A DNA stretch of 64,000 bases, from the NCBI RefSeq assembly GCF_000953675.1, contig NZ_LN679998.1, positions 3,223,029-3,287,028 on the forward strand, given 5' to 3'. This document shows, one piece after another, positions 7,916 through 17,528 of this stretch. The position numbers were made by a program, and so were the translations under genes. The notes beneath the pieces were generated by a model, which had not been told where the DNA came from, did no database searches, and worked only from the letters and a program-made list of their open reading frames with translations. The stretch's first letter is position 1. Every line of letters starts with the position of its first letter. The stretch is from Paraclostridium sordellii (GTDB lineage Bacteria; Bacillota; Clostridia; Peptostreptococcales; Peptostreptococcaceae).

Positions 7916-8518
7916 TTAAATTAAATTACAAACAAATCCTATTATAGTAAATATATATAATACAGTAGGAACTATTTTTTGTATCTTCACAGTATTTAAA
8001 TAATATTTTAATATCCCATACAACATATATGCTGACCAAAATTTTATAAATAAATCATTTATACTTGAAATAATATTATAGTAAGTTTTATCCTTTATAA
8101 TTAAGCCTAATATAATTGATAAACCTATAGTAACTATTGATGTAATTATATATCTAACATATAAAAGATTTTTAAAATATTTTTTATCTTCTATTGATCT
8201 ACCTTCAAATGCATTTAATAAAATTTTAGTAAATAAGTATAGTACATTAACACATACCCAAGCTCCTACTAATGTAAAAAATATGCAAGATGCTGCTATC
8301 AACATATATAGTAAAATTTTATAATCACTAGCTAACTCATTTAGTACAGATAAACTTTCTGGAACCATAGAACTTTGTACAGTAATATAGATTAATGAAA
8401 CAATAATAAGTAATCCAAATAAATATCTTAGTTTAATTGGTTCTTTCTTTTCTCCATATCCATTCATTACTTTAAAATATTCTTTAGGTTGTGTTATTAA
8501 AACTTTTAAATTATTCAT
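7916..8518 (-). CDS. Yip1-family membrane protein (YknW-like)
   Basis: 200 aa with about five hydrophobic segments after a short cytoplasmic head (TQPKEYFKVMNGYG). This is the Yip1-domain layout found in YknW, which assists the YknXYZ exporter. It is the last gene of a four-gene operon, 10 bases after the MacB-like permease, with a strong AGGAGGGA site. In B. subtilis the Yip1 gene comes first (yknWXYZ); here it comes last. Its job is inferred from family and context. Confidence 0.75.
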   Translation of the reverse strand: MNNLKVLITQPKEYFKVMNGYGEKKEPIKLRYLFGLLIIVSLIYITVQSSMVPESLSVLNELASDYKILLYMLIAASCIFFTLVGAWVCVNVLYLFTKILLNAFEGRSIEDKKYFKNLLYVRYIITSIVTIGLSIILGLIIKDKTYYNIISSINDLFIKFWSAYMLYGILKYYLNTVKIQKIVPTVLYIFTIIGFVCNLI

Positions 8519-8528
8519 AATTTCCCTC

Positions 8529-9758
8529 CTAATTGTAAATAGCTTTTATTGGGTCTAATCTAGATGCCTTATATGCAGGTATAATACCAAATATAATACC
8601 TACAATAATTGATGTAGATGATGCACCTAAAAAAGTTTTTATTGTAACTACAGGTTTAAAAGGCATAAACATTCCTGCTAGTTGTGATAGTAAAAATCCA
8701 ATTAAAATACCCAATAATCCTCCCAATAATGTTACAAATATAGCTTCAAATAAAAACTGTAACATTATCGAATTTGGTGTAGCTCCTATAGCCCTTCTTA
8801 TTCCTATTTCTCTTTTTCTTTCTGTAACAGATACATACATAATATTCATAACCCCTATACCTCCCACAAATAAAGATATAGCTGTTATAAAAGTAATAAA
8901 CATTGTTATACTAGAAATTATTTTGGTAAATGCTTCAGTTGTACTTCCTGGATTAACTACCTCATAAGTTCCATCTAAATCAGAATGTTTCTTATCAAGA
9001 GACTCTTTCACAGATTTAGATACCGAATCAAAATCATATCCAGGAGCTATAAAAATATCTAATGATGATATTTGGTTTTTCTTACTTTTATTTTCTAAAT
9101 TTTTAATCCTATCTATTGAAGATTTTTGTATCAAATCCTCACCAAATGAAAATAGACTATCAGACTTTTCTAATACCCCTATAATTTCAAAAACTGTCCC
9201 ATTTAAACTAATTACTTTTCCTACTGCAAATTTTGGGTCTTCAAATAAAGTTTTTGCATTTTCATAACTTATAACTATAACATCATTTTTTTCATCACCT
9301 TTTTCAAAATATCTTCCTTCTAAAACATTTTTAGGCTTTTCACTAGAAAAAGGATTGCTACTTTTATCATCATAAGCAGTAGCTGAAATTGTTGCTTTCT
9401 TTCCTAGGAAGTTTGTATCTGAGTATACTATATCTCCAAACCCAGATGATTCTTCTTTTGATATTTCAACTTTATCTATTCCTTCAATCTGTTTTATTTC
9501 ATATATATCTGAATCTAAAAAAGGTTCCATTGATGATATATCTGCTTCAAAGTTTTCAGGTCTAAAAACTACTTTAACTTTATTTGCATTTGTCTTTCCT
9601 GTTGCTTTTGATACTTTAGCTTTAAGTCCATCCCCCATCGCTAAAACTACTACTACTGAACTAATCCCTATAATAATCCCTATCATAGTCAAAAAAACCC
9701 TCAGCTTATTTGCTCTTAAACTCAACAGTGAACTCTTTATTAAATTTTTTATACTCAT
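8529..9758 (-). CDS. MacB-like ABC transporter permease (YknZ-like)
   Basis: 409 aa. One N-terminal membrane helix (LTMIGIIIGISSVVVVLAMG), a large extracytoplasmic MacB core domain (about 45-270), then three C-terminal helices of the FtsX fold with VSVTERKREIGIRRAIGA before them. This is the mechanotransmission type of ABC protein rather than a classical transporter. It is preceded by its ATPase gene with a 3-base gap. In the Ykn system the complex protects against a toxic peptide; the substrate here is unknown. Confidence 0.88.
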   Translation of the reverse strand: MSIKNLIKSSLLSLRANKLRVFLTMIGIIIGISSVVVVLAMGDGLKAKVSKATGKTNANKVKVVFRPENFEADISSMEPFLDSDIYEIKQIEGIDKVEISKEESSGFGDIVYSDTNFLGKKATISATAYDDKSSNPFSSEKPKNVLEGRYFEKGDEKNDVIVISYENAKTLFEDPKFAVGKVISLNGTVFEIIGVLEKSDSLFSFGEDLIQKSSIDRIKNLENKSKKNQISSLDIFIAPGYDFDSVSKSVKESLDKKHSDLDGTYEVVNPGSTTEAFTKIISSITMFITFITAISLFVGGIGVMNIMYVSVTERKREIGIRRAIGATPNSIMLQFLFEAIFVTLLGGLLGILIGFLLSQLAGMFMPFKPVVTIKTFLGASSTSIIVGIIFGIIPAYKASRLDPIKAIYN

Positions 9759-9761
9759 TTA

Positions 9762-10442
9762 CTAGACCTCCTCAGTAAATATACCATCTTTTAAATAGAC
9801 AACTTTTGTTGCATACTTTACAAGATCTGGGTCGTGAGTAACCATTATTATAGTTTTTCCTTCTTTATTTAGACCTTCTAATATATTCATTATTTCATTA
9901 CTAGTATTGGTGTCTAACGCTCCTGTAGGTTCATCTGCGAAAATAAGTTGTGGGTCGTTAATCAATGCCCTTGCAATAGAGATACGTTGTTGTTGTCCTC
10001 CAGATAATTCATTTGGAAATTGATTAATTTTATCTGATAATCCCACCATATCCAGGTTGTCCTTAACTTTTTTTATTCTTTCTTTTTTACCAAATCTATT
10101 ATCATAAAGAAGTGGTAATTCAATATTTTGATATATATTTAGATTATTTATAAGGTGAAATTGTTGAAATATAAATCCTATATTTTTATTTCTAAAATGA
10201 GATCTTTCAATTTCACTCAAATTAGTAACGTTCTCTCCATTAAATATGTAATTTCCATCATCGAAACTGTCAAGGAATCCTAATATGTTTAATAGTGTTG
10301 TTTTTCCACTTCCAGATTTACCCATAATCATTACAAAATCTCCATGTTCTATATCCAGGCTTAATGATTTCAAAACATGTAGCTTAGACTTACCAACTTT
10401 ATAATATTTTTGAATGTTTTTAAGTTGTATAATTTTACTCAA
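9762..10442 (-). CDS. ABC transporter ATPase (YknY/LolD type)
   Basis: 226 aa with all nucleotide-binding motifs: Walker A GKSGSGKTT, Q-loop FIFQQFHLI, signature LSGGQQQRISIARAL, Walker B LIFADEPTGALD and H-loop VTHD. The start is TTG at 10440-10442, whose TTGAGTAA overlaps the stop of the preceding adaptor gene, indicating translational coupling. It energises the MacB-like permease downstream. Confidence 0.92.
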   Translation of the reverse strand: MSKIIQLKNIQKYYKVGKSKLHVLKSLSLDIEHGDFVMIMGKSGSGKTTLLNILGFLDSFDDGNYIFNGENVTNLSEIERSHFRNKNIGFIFQQFHLINNLNIYQNIELPLLYDNRFGKKERIKKVKDNLDMVGLSDKINQFPNELSGGQQQRISIARALINDPQLIFADEPTGALDTNTSNEIMNILEGLNKEGKTIIMVTHDPDLVKYATKVVYLKDGIFTEEV

Positions 10443-11466
10443 CTTCTTGACCTTCCTTCATATCTTTATTGGCATTTTCAACTATCTCATCTTTTTCCTT
10501 TAAGCCTGATGATACTATTGTAAATTTACCTTTATCACCTTTTGTTTGTATAAATCTTTTTTCTAATTTATTATGTTTTACTAAATACACATACTTTTTA
10601 TCACCTTCAGATTGTATAGCAGTTGTAGGTATTTCCAATTCTTTTTTATCTGATTTAACCTTAGCTTGAACATGATATCCATTAACCACATCATCTTGTG
10701 AATCAAGTTTTATTGTAACTGGATAGTTTGCTATCATTGGAGTTGTACTTTCTCCCACTGAGCTAATTTGATCTTCTGGTTCCGTAACTATTTGATCTAT
10801 TTTTCCATTAATTTTTTTATCATTAGCTAAAATCAAAACTTCTACAGGTTGATTTTTAGATATATTTTTTAACTCTCTTTCAGAAACTTGAGATTTTACA
10901 TATAAATCTTTGCTTCTAAGTTTCAATAAAGATTGATTTTCTCCACTTTGTTCTTTATTTGATATACATACTATGCCTGCAAAAGGTGCATACTCATATG
11001 AATATTGTTGTTTCTTAAGTTTACTTAATTCCTTTTTAGTATTTTTAATTTGATTTTCTATTGGTTCTTTTTCTATTAATTGACTTTCTATTGATTGATT
11101 TGATACCTTATTTAAGTTATTTTTTTCTTTTTCTAGCTCTTTAATTTGATCTTCTAGAACTGTAATTTGATTTGATGTCTCTTCATTTTTGTATGTTATA
11201 AGTAATGCTCCTTTACTTACAAACTCTCCATTTTCCTTATTAATTGTATAATTTTCACCTTTTGTTGCATCTTTATAAAAAACTTTAGATTTAGTAGGTT
11301 CTACAACTCCATTTAAAAAAGTTCTCTTTTCATCAGGTATAGTATATTTTTTTATATTTTGTTCTTCTGATTTTTCTTTTTGTTTACTTTTTATCACGAA
11401 AAAACCAATTATTGCTACCCATACTAGAATTATTGCTACAACTACTACTATACTTTTTTTCTTCAT
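10435..11466 (-). CDS. Membrane-fusion (HlyD/YknX-like) adaptor protein
   Basis: 343 aa. A single N-terminal membrane anchor (about residues 4-25) is followed by a lipoyl/barrel half, a coiled-coil hairpin rich in Lys, Glu and Gln (about 98-155), and a C-terminal beta-barrel domain ending with KEKDEIVENANKDMKEGQEV. This is the adaptor layout of MacA/YknX. It is the first gene of the four-gene exporter operon, with a perfect AGGAGG, downstream of a structured leader. Confidence 0.87.
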   Translation of the reverse strand: MKKKSIVVVVAIILVWVAIIGFFVIKSKQKEKSEEQNIKKYTIPDEKRTFLNGVVEPTKSKVFYKDATKGENYTINKENGEFVSKGALLITYKNEETSNQITVLEDQIKELEKEKNNLNKVSNQSIESQLIEKEPIENQIKNTKKELSKLKKQQYSYEYAPFAGIVCISNKEQSGENQSLLKLRSKDLYVKSQVSERELKNISKNQPVEVLILANDKKINGKIDQIVTEPEDQISSVGESTTPMIANYPVTIKLDSQDDVVNGYHVQAKVKSDKKELEIPTTAIQSEGDKKYVYLVKHNKLEKRFIQTKGDKGKFTIVSSGLKEKDEIVENANKDMKEGQEVE

Positions 11467-11548
11467 TTTTACCTCCTCGTTTATTGATTTTACTTATTTA
11501 TATAATTAGATTACCATCAAGTTATTTGAACTCAATGTTAACATATAA

Positions 11549-11650
11549 AAAAGCCCACTCCTAATAAAATGGACTAAGATGTCTTTTTTAAGGAGTAAGA
11601 TTTACTTTTTCATCATTTTACTCCTTAAAAACCTTATTTGAGTCCATTTT
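11549..11650 (-). promoter_or_regulatory. Structured RNA leader upstream of the exporter operon (unidentified)
   Basis: Two nested stems are visible: an outer 10-bp stem (11566-11575 with 11641-11650) and an inner 14-bp stem (11585-11598 with 11618-11631). On the minus strand a third segment, TTAGGAGTGGGC followed by six T (11550-11564), can pair instead with the ACTCCTAA-like strand of the inner stem. Such mutually exclusive pairing near a T-run looks like an attenuator, but it matches no riboswitch or T-box I know. The outer structure could also terminate transcription on the plus strand. Confidence 0.45.
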
Positions 11651-11970
11651 TTACCTTTTTTTGTTTTTTTATGTTAGCATTCTTATAAAGTAATTCTAAT
11701 TTTAATAAAAGCATATTATGTATCTAATGTTCTTTTATAGCTAGCCACTTAAAATAACCCACTTTATTTTATGCTTAAAATTAAAATTACTTTTTTAAAT
11801 TAATTTTTTGTTTTAGCAAACTTTTAAATCTAAACTATTCGAATCTAATCTGAAGTCTGTATAGTGTGACAGCAATAATTTCAATTAAGTTAACTTAAAA
11901 AGTAAAAATTGTTTAGGTTCGTTTCCTAAGATTTAAATTTTATTTGATGTTTTTACTAATCTTATTAAAT
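11651..11970. other. Intergenic region without recognisable features
   Basis: About 320 AT-rich bases between the exporter leader and the CrtI-like gene. I see no ORF with a ribosome binding site, no tRNA-like fold and no repeat. Confidence 0.5.
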
Positions 11971-12003
11971 AAAAAATAGCTAACTATTATAGTTAGCTGT
12001 TTT
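11971..12003 (-). terminator. Terminator of the CrtI-like gene
   Basis: AGCTAACT (11978-11985) pairs with AGTTAGCT (11991-11998) with A- and T-tracts; it overlaps the gene's stop codon at 11993-11995. Confidence 0.75.
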
Positions 12004-13477
12004 TTATTATCTCATCTACTAATAATTTACTCCCATTTATAACAACAGATACTCCGTTACCAGGATGAGTTGATGAACCTATAAAGTATAAGTTTTCTAC
12101 ACTTTTTGATTTCATATGAGGTCTAAAGTAACCTATTTGATTTAAATTATGACCTATTCCAAAAGCAGTTCCATAAAAAGAATTAAACTTGTCTTTTAAA
12201 TCTTTTGGAGTTAAATAACTTTCATACAAAATATTTTCTTCAATATCTTCCATTCCTCTAATATTTTTTAATGTTTTCAAAACTTTATTTCTAGTGAATT
12301 TAACTAATTTATCATCCCATATAAATTCCTTATAGCTTAGATTAGGAACTCTTAAGATTATACTTAAAATCTCTTCATTATTTTTACATATACTACTGTC
12401 AACTCTGCTTGGACAGTAAATATATAAAGATGGATCTTTTGGTATATTACCTATAAAAGGTGCTTGTATATTTTCTCTAAAGTTTTTACCTATATAAATA
12501 TTATGTACTTTTAAATTTTTATACTTTCTTCTAAGGACTAGGTATATGATAAACGTGGAACATGAATAATTTAAACTTTTAATTTTTTCATGTGTATATC
12601 CATCCTTATTTTCTTTCTTATTTATTAAACTATTAACAGTATACGGAAAATCTGAGTTGCAAATCACCATATTTGACCTAAATATACCCTTATCTGTAAC
12701 TACTCCTTTTGCAAGACCTTCACTTATTATAATCTCTTTAACATTAGTATTATTATATAAATTACCACCCATCTCTAAAAATACTTTTTCTAAAGCTTTA
12801 ATATACGAATACATCCCTCCTTTTATATACCAAAGTCCATATACCTGTGAAATAGTAGGAATTAATGTATATAAATTAGATGACCTATATGGATCTATTC
12901 CTATATACATAGTTTGAAAAATTAAGTAATTCTTTAATTTTTCATCTTTTATATAATTTGCTATATATTTAGCAGAATTTAATACCGGATTAATTTTAAG
13001 TATTTTTTTCATACTATTAAAATTCACCATATCATTAAATTCTTCCATTGGTTTCTCCAAAAAATTTTCATTAGAAATTGTATACTTATTATAAGAGTTT
13101 GAAATAAAACTCAAATACCCTCTTGATAAATCAGTATCCATATTCTCTAAGTATTTTATAGTCTTACCTATGTCACTATAAAATTCATATGTGCTTTTAT
13201 CATTATAAAATACTCTATACATGGTATCTAATTTTATTAACTCAATATAATTTGTATAGTCTTTATTTATGTAATTAAATAGTTCTATATATATTTGAGG
13301 AGTCATAAGTATTGACGCAGTTAAATCAAATTTATAACCTTGGTCATATAGTTGATTTAATTTACCTCCAATCTTATCTTCCTTTTCAATTATAGTGACT
13401 TTATATCCATTTTTTAATAGTCTAATCCCAGTACTAATACCTCCGATGCCTGCTCCAACTATAATAACATCTTTCAT
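11993..13477 (-). CDS. CrtI-family FAD oxidoreductase (phytoene-desaturase-like)
   Basis: 494 aa. N-terminal dinucleotide-binding motif DVIIVGAGIGGISTGIRLL with the following EKEDKIGGKL, a central substrate domain, and the C-terminal FAD signature YFIGSSTHPGNGVSVVINGS. This is the typical arrangement of carotenoid desaturases and retinol-saturase-like proteins. No phytoene synthase or other carotenoid gene is nearby, so the substrate may be a different polyunsaturated lipid. It is a single gene with a GAGGAGGGA site and its own terminator. Confidence 0.78.
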   Translation of the reverse strand: MKDVIIVGAGIGGISTGIRLLKNGYKVTIIEKEDKIGGKLNQLYDQGYKFDLTASILMTPQIYIELFNYINKDYTNYIELIKLDTMYRVFYNDKSTYEFYSDIGKTIKYLENMDTDLSRGYLSFISNSYNKYTISNENFLEKPMEEFNDMVNFNSMKKILKINPVLNSAKYIANYIKDEKLKNYLIFQTMYIGIDPYRSSNLYTLIPTISQVYGLWYIKGGMYSYIKALEKVFLEMGGNLYNNTNVKEIIISEGLAKGVVTDKGIFRSNMVICNSDFPYTVNSLINKKENKDGYTHEKIKSLNYSCSTFIIYLVLRRKYKNLKVHNIYIGKNFRENIQAPFIGNIPKDPSLYIYCPSRVDSSICKNNEEILSIILRVPNLSYKEFIWDDKLVKFTRNKVLKTLKNIRGMEDIEENILYESYLTPKDLKDKFNSFYGTAFGIGHNLNQIGYFRPHMKSKSVENLYFIGSSTHPGNGVSVVINGSKLLVDEIIKNS

Positions 13478-13786
13478 ATATATTCCCTCCTCTTATAGTT
13501 AGATATTATTTCCATTATATCGGAGGATTATAATATGATTTCTAACATAATTAAGTTTATAACTAAAATGTCTTTTTATTAAAAATTCATACCAAGTACC
13601 ACCATTATTAAGAATTTTGTATTTTAATGAATTTAGAGTATATAATATTTCCCAGGAAAATTTTAATTTACTTTATCAATTTTATCCTTAATATTAACCT
13701 AAATAATTTTATATTTTAATTAGTTCAATATAATTATCTAAAAATAACTAATTTGAAATATTTTAAGAAGTTATCAATTTAAATAA
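13478..13786. other. Intergenic region without recognisable features
   Basis: About 310 AT-rich bases upstream of the CrtI-like gene. Nothing beyond its ribosome binding site can be supported. Confidence 0.5.
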
Positions 13787-13822
13787 AAAAGAAGTAGCTT
13801 AAATATTTATGCTACTTCTTTT
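13787..13822 (-). terminator. Terminator of the YitT-like gene
   Basis: AAAAGAAGTAGC (13787-13798) pairs with GCTACTTCTTTT (13811-13822); the stem includes the final codons and stop of the gene. Confidence 0.75.
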
Positions 13823-14463
13823 AACTCTGACTCTTTCTCTTCTTCTTTTTCTGACCTTTTCTTTTCTATTTTCTCTAAAACTCTATCAATTAATAATCCA
13901 TTTAAAACTATAACTAACATAGAATAAAAGCCTTTCTCTAACCCAAATGTAAATCCACCTACTATGGCTACAAAAAGATCAACTATAAGAAGGGATACTC
14001 CTATATTAAGTGTTGAATATCTATTTAAAATTTTAGCTAGTATATCTGTTCCCCCTGTAGAAGCATTTATTGCAAATACCATAGCTAAACCTATTGCCGT
14101 TACTATAGTTCCCAATACAACAGCCAATAATAAATTTGTAGTTAAAGCTGTTGAATGCATTATTTTATCCATGAAATCTATAACTATTGATAACATAAAA
14201 CTTGCATATATTGTTTTTAATCCAAAATCTCCACCTATCAAAATAAAAGCTACTGTAAATAATATTAAATTGCCTATAAAAATTATAGTTCCCATAGAAA
14301 ACTTAGGAAAATAATGGTTTATTATAAGTGCTAATCCACTTAACCCTCCACCAGCTATATTATTAGGAGCGAAAAAATATTGAATTCCAACTGCAACTAA
14401 AATTACACCTATAGTTACAACCCCATACTCTTTTAAACCTTTCAAAAAATTAAATTTGGTCAT
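13807..14463 (-). CDS. YitT-family membrane protein lacking the usual C-terminal domain
   Basis: 218 aa with five or six membrane helices and the glycine-rich NNIAGGGLSGLALI and ASTGGTDILAK loops of the YitT/DUF161 family. Typical members are about 280 aa and end in a soluble DUF2179 domain; this one stops after a charged tail (EKKRSEKEEEKESELKEVA), so it is a short variant or a natural truncation. The function of the family is not established. The ATG at 14463 follows GAAGGAAA and is preferred to upstream in-frame ATGs without a site. Confidence 0.8.
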   Translation of the reverse strand: MTKFNFLKGLKEYGVVTIGVILVAVGIQYFFAPNNIAGGGLSGLALIINHYFPKFSMGTIIFIGNLILFTVAFILIGGDFGLKTIYASFMLSIVIDFMDKIMHSTALTTNLLLAVVLGTIVTAIGLAMVFAINASTGGTDILAKILNRYSTLNIGVSLLIVDLFVAIVGGFTFGLEKGFYSMLVIVLNGLLIDRVLEKIEKKRSEKEEEKESELKEVA

Positions 14464-14724
14464 GATGCGATTTCCTTCTTTCGTTGTCATATTTATTTTA
14501 AAAAGCAATTAATAGAATACCAAACTTTATATAAATTTAATAGTAAAAATATTAATATTCTACATAATTTTTTTACTATTATATCTTTTATTTTATATTT
14601 ATGATATTTGCTGATTGTTTTTGTTTTTTTTTATATTTATTTGATTCTCGATTATTATTTACATTTGTTAATTTAGAAACTTAAAATTATATTAGTATAA
14701 TAATTAAATTTAGGGGGATAATAT

Positions 14725-15933
14725 ATGAGTTTTGATACCACTGCTAAAAACAAAGCTTTATCTAATTTCTTAAATGAAAATTTAAATGATTTAAAATCTA
14801 AGGGATTATACAATAAAATCGATTCTCTTCAAAGTTCAAACGGACCTATAATAACTATAGATGGGAAAAATCTTATAAATCTATCTTCAAACAATTATCT
14901 TGGACTAGCTACAAATGAAAGGTTAGTAAATGCTACTATATCTGCTACAAAGAAGTATGGTGCTGGTGCTGGTGCTGTAAGAACTATAAATGGAACCTTG
15001 GATATTCACGATAAATTAGAAGAAACTATCGCTAAGTTTAAAGGTACAGAAGCTGCTATTGCATTTCAGTCTGGATTTAATTGCAATATGGGTGCTATAC
15101 AGGGAGTTATGGATAAAAATGATGCAATTTTATCAGATGAGCTTAACCATGCATCTATAATAGATGGATGTAAATTATCTGGTTCTAAGATAATAAGATT
15201 CAAACACTCTAATATGGATGATTTAAGAAATAAAGCTAAGGAAGCTAGAGAAAGTGGTTTATATAAAAAAATAATGGTTATAACTGATGGTGTTTTCTCT
15301 ATGGATGGAGATATTGCAAAACTTCCCGAGATAGTTGAAATATCTGAAGAATTTGATTTGATAACTTATGTTGACGATGCTCACGGTTCTGGTGTAACAG
15401 GTAAAGGTGCTGGAACTTGTAAACATTTCGGTCTATCTGATAAAGTAGATTTCCAAATAGGTACACTATCTAAAGCTATAGGAGTTGTAGGAGGTTATGT
15501 GGCTGGTTCTAAAGATTTAATTGATTGGCTAAAAGTTAGAGGAAGACCCTTCTTATTTTCAACATCTTTAACACCAGGAGCTGCTGCTGCTTGTGCTGAA
15601 TCTATTAACCTACTTATGGAAGATGAATCTTTAGTTAACAAGGTATGGGAAAATGGAAATTATCTTAAAGATGGATTAAAAAAATTAGGTTTTGATATAG
15701 GAAATAGCGAAACACCGATAACACCTTGTATTATAGGTGATGAATCTAAAACTCAACTTTTTAGTAAAAGATTATTTGAAGAAGGAGTTTACGCCAAATC
15801 TATAGTATTTCCTACCGTTCCAAAAGGAACTGGAAGAGTTCGAAATATGCCAACAGCCGCACATACTAAAGAAATGCTAGATAGTGCACTTTCTATCTAT
15901 GAAAAAGTAGGGAAAGAATTAGGTGTTATATAA
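14725..15933 (+). CDS. kbl: Glycine C-acetyltransferase (2-amino-3-ketobutyrate CoA ligase)
   Basis: PLP enzyme of the alpha-oxoamine synthase family, 402 aa, cleaving 2-amino-3-ketobutyrate with CoA to glycine and acetyl-CoA. Visible are [10 protein letters not shown], the cofactor-contacting [11 protein letters not shown] and [11 protein letters not shown], and the Schiff-base lysine K250 in [13 protein letters not shown]. It has a GGGGGAT site and is followed 34 bases later by the threonine dehydrogenase gene, together giving the threonine-to-glycine pathway. A TATAAT at 14696-14701 is the likely -10 box. Confidence 0.92.
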   Translation: MSFDTTAKNKALSNFLNENLNDLKSKGLYNKIDSLQSSNGPIITIDGKNLINLSSNNYLGLATNERLVNATISATKKYGAGAGAVRTINGTLDIHDKLEETIAKFKGTEAAIAFQSGFNCNMGAIQGVMDKNDAILSDELNHASIIDGCKLSGSKIIRFKHSNMDDLRNKAKEARESGLYKKIMVITDGVFSMDGDIAKLPEIVEISEEFDLITYVDDAHGSGVTGKGAGTCKHFGLSDKVDFQIGTLSKAIGVVGGYVAGSKDLIDWLKVRGRPFLFSTSLTPGAAAACAESINLLMEDESLVNKVWENGNYLKDGLKKLGFDIGNSETPITPCIIGDESKTQLFSKRLFEEGVYAKSIVFPTVPKGTGRVRNMPTAAHTKEMLDSALSIYEKVGKELGVI

Positions 15934-15967
15934 AACATACTATTTTTAATTTGTAGGGGGTAAATTT

Positions 15968-16942
15968 ATGAAAAAAATTCTTGTTACAGGTGCTTTAGGT
16001 CAAATAGGTTCTGAATTAACTGAAAAACTTAGAAATGAATATGGAAAAAGCAATGTTTTAGCTACAGATATAAGAGTTATGGAAAATAGTTCAGTTGTAT
16101 CTGATGGCTTATTTGAAACTTTAGATGTTATGGATATAGATGCTATGGGAAAATTGGCCAAGGAACATAATGCAGATACTATAATCCACTTAGCATCTTT
16201 ACTTTCAGCCGTCGGAGAACAAAAACCTCAGTTTGCTTGGAAATTAAATATGGGAGGATTGGTTAATGCTCTAGAAGTTTCTAAGGAAACTAAAGCAACT
16301 TTATTTGCTCCTAGTTCTATAGCAGCTTTTGGCCCTAATTCTCCAAAAGATTTAACTCCACAAGATACAATTCAAAGACCAAATACCATGTATGGTGTAA
16401 CAAAAGTAGCTGGGGAATTATTAGCTGACTATTATTTCAGTAAATTTGGAGTAGATACAAGAAGTGTTAGGTTCCCTGGACTTATATCTTATGTAACACC
16501 TCCAGGTGGTGGAACTACTGACTATGCTGTTGATATATACTATGAAGCTCTTAAAAATAAAAAATATGAGTCTTTCATTGCTGAAGGAACTAAGATGGAC
16601 ATGATGTATATGCCTGATGCTCTACAAGCTGTTGTTGATTTACTTGAAGCTGATAGCTCTAAACTTATACATAGAAATGCATTTAATATAACAGCTATGA
16701 ATTTTTCTCCTGAGGAAATAGCATCTGAAATAAAAAAACATATACCAGAGTTTGATTTTGGATATAATGTAGATCCAGTTCGTCAATCTATAGCTGAGTC
16801 TTGGCCGAATTCTATAGATCCAAGTTGTGCTATAAACGAATGGGGATTTAAGTTTGAATATGATTTAAGTAAAATGACTGAAGATATGCTAAAAAAATTA
16901 TGTGAAAAAGGTGTTAATAAAGGTAGTTTACAAGACGCTTAA
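15968..16942 (+). CDS. tdh: L-threonine 3-dehydrogenase, SDR/epimerase type
   Basis: 324 aa NAD-dependent short-chain dehydrogenase. The Rossmann motif GALGQIG (residues 8-14), the catalytic Y142-xxx-K146 in TMYGVTKVAGELL, and the family loop FPGLISYVTPPGGGTTDYAV agree with the epimerase-like threonine dehydrogenases. It oxidises threonine to 2-amino-3-ketobutyrate, the substrate of the preceding enzyme, which fixes the assignment. GTAGGGGG lies before the ATG. Confidence 0.9.
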   Translation: MKKILVTGALGQIGSELTEKLRNEYGKSNVLATDIRVMENSSVVSDGLFETLDVMDIDAMGKLAKEHNADTIIHLASLLSAVGEQKPQFAWKLNMGGLVNALEVSKETKATLFAPSSIAAFGPNSPKDLTPQDTIQRPNTMYGVTKVAGELLADYYFSKFGVDTRSVRFPGLISYVTPPGGGTTDYAVDIYYEALKNKKYESFIAEGTKMDMMYMPDALQAVVDLLEADSSKLIHRNAFNITAMNFSPEEIASEIKKHIPEFDFGYNVDPVRQSIAESWPNSIDPSCAINEWGFKFEYDLSKMTEDMLKKLCEKGVNKGSLQDA

Positions 16943-17001
16943 TTTAATAAATCCTTTGTATAATAAAGTTAATTAATAAGTTCTTAAAATGTACAATGTA
17001 A

Positions 17002-17052
17002 AAATACTATATTGATGAAAAAATCTCTAAATCTTTCATCAATATAGTATTT
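17002..17052. terminator. Bidirectional terminator after tdh
   Basis: Perfect 19-bp arms 17002-17020 and 17034-17052 with a 13-base loop, between converging genes. Confidence 0.8.
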
Positions 17053-17055
17053 AAA

Positions 17056-17502
17056 TTAATCTTTATTTATCTCATTTTTATAATAATTATATCTTTTATC
17101 TATCATAGAAAACATTTTATAATAATTTTCCCATATATCTTCTACTTCATATGAAGAATTTAAGTTATAATCTTTAAATACCTCATTATAATCAGCTATA
17201 TATTGACAGTAATCTTCCCTACTACTTAAGTAATATCCTAAAGTAAATTCTAAAGCTTTTTTATCAATAAATTTATCATCTAAGACTCTATTACATTTAT
17301 TTAAGAAAATTTGTCTACCTGTTATTTTACGTTTCTTGAAATTTTCTATATCTTCTTTTAGAATATTTTTTAAAAATTCACTTTCTAAATTATTTTCTAT
17401 AATCCATCCTAAAAATATTCCTATATGTGTAGCTGCATGTAATTTATCTAAATTATCTGGATAATTATCTCGATAATGCCAATCCATACTATCAATTATC
17501 AT
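17056..17502 (-). CDS. Conserved hypothetical protein with WHYR/ATHIG motifs
   Basis: 148 aa, soluble and acidic. It begins MIIDSMDWHYRDNYPDNLDK followed by AATHIGIFLGWIIENN. I recall similar openings in small uncharacterised bacterial proteins, but no function is established. No membrane segment or known catalytic motif. It lies 26 bases downstream of the DUF488 gene and may be coexpressed with it. GGGGAGAA precedes the ATG. Confidence 0.6.
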   Translation of the reverse strand: MIIDSMDWHYRDNYPDNLDKLHAATHIGIFLGWIIENNLESEFLKNILKEDIENFKKRKITGRQIFLNKCNRVLDDKFIDKKALEFTLGYYLSSREDYCQYIADYNEVFKDYNLNSSYEVEDIWENYYKMFSMIDKRYNYYKNEINKD

Positions 17503-17528
17503 GTTCTATTCTCCCCTAATAAAATTTA

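Noticed and set aside
11549..11650. T-box or known riboswitch
   Set aside because: No T-box sequence (GGGUGGNACCGCG) or other known aptamer core is present, and the downstream genes are not amino-acid related.
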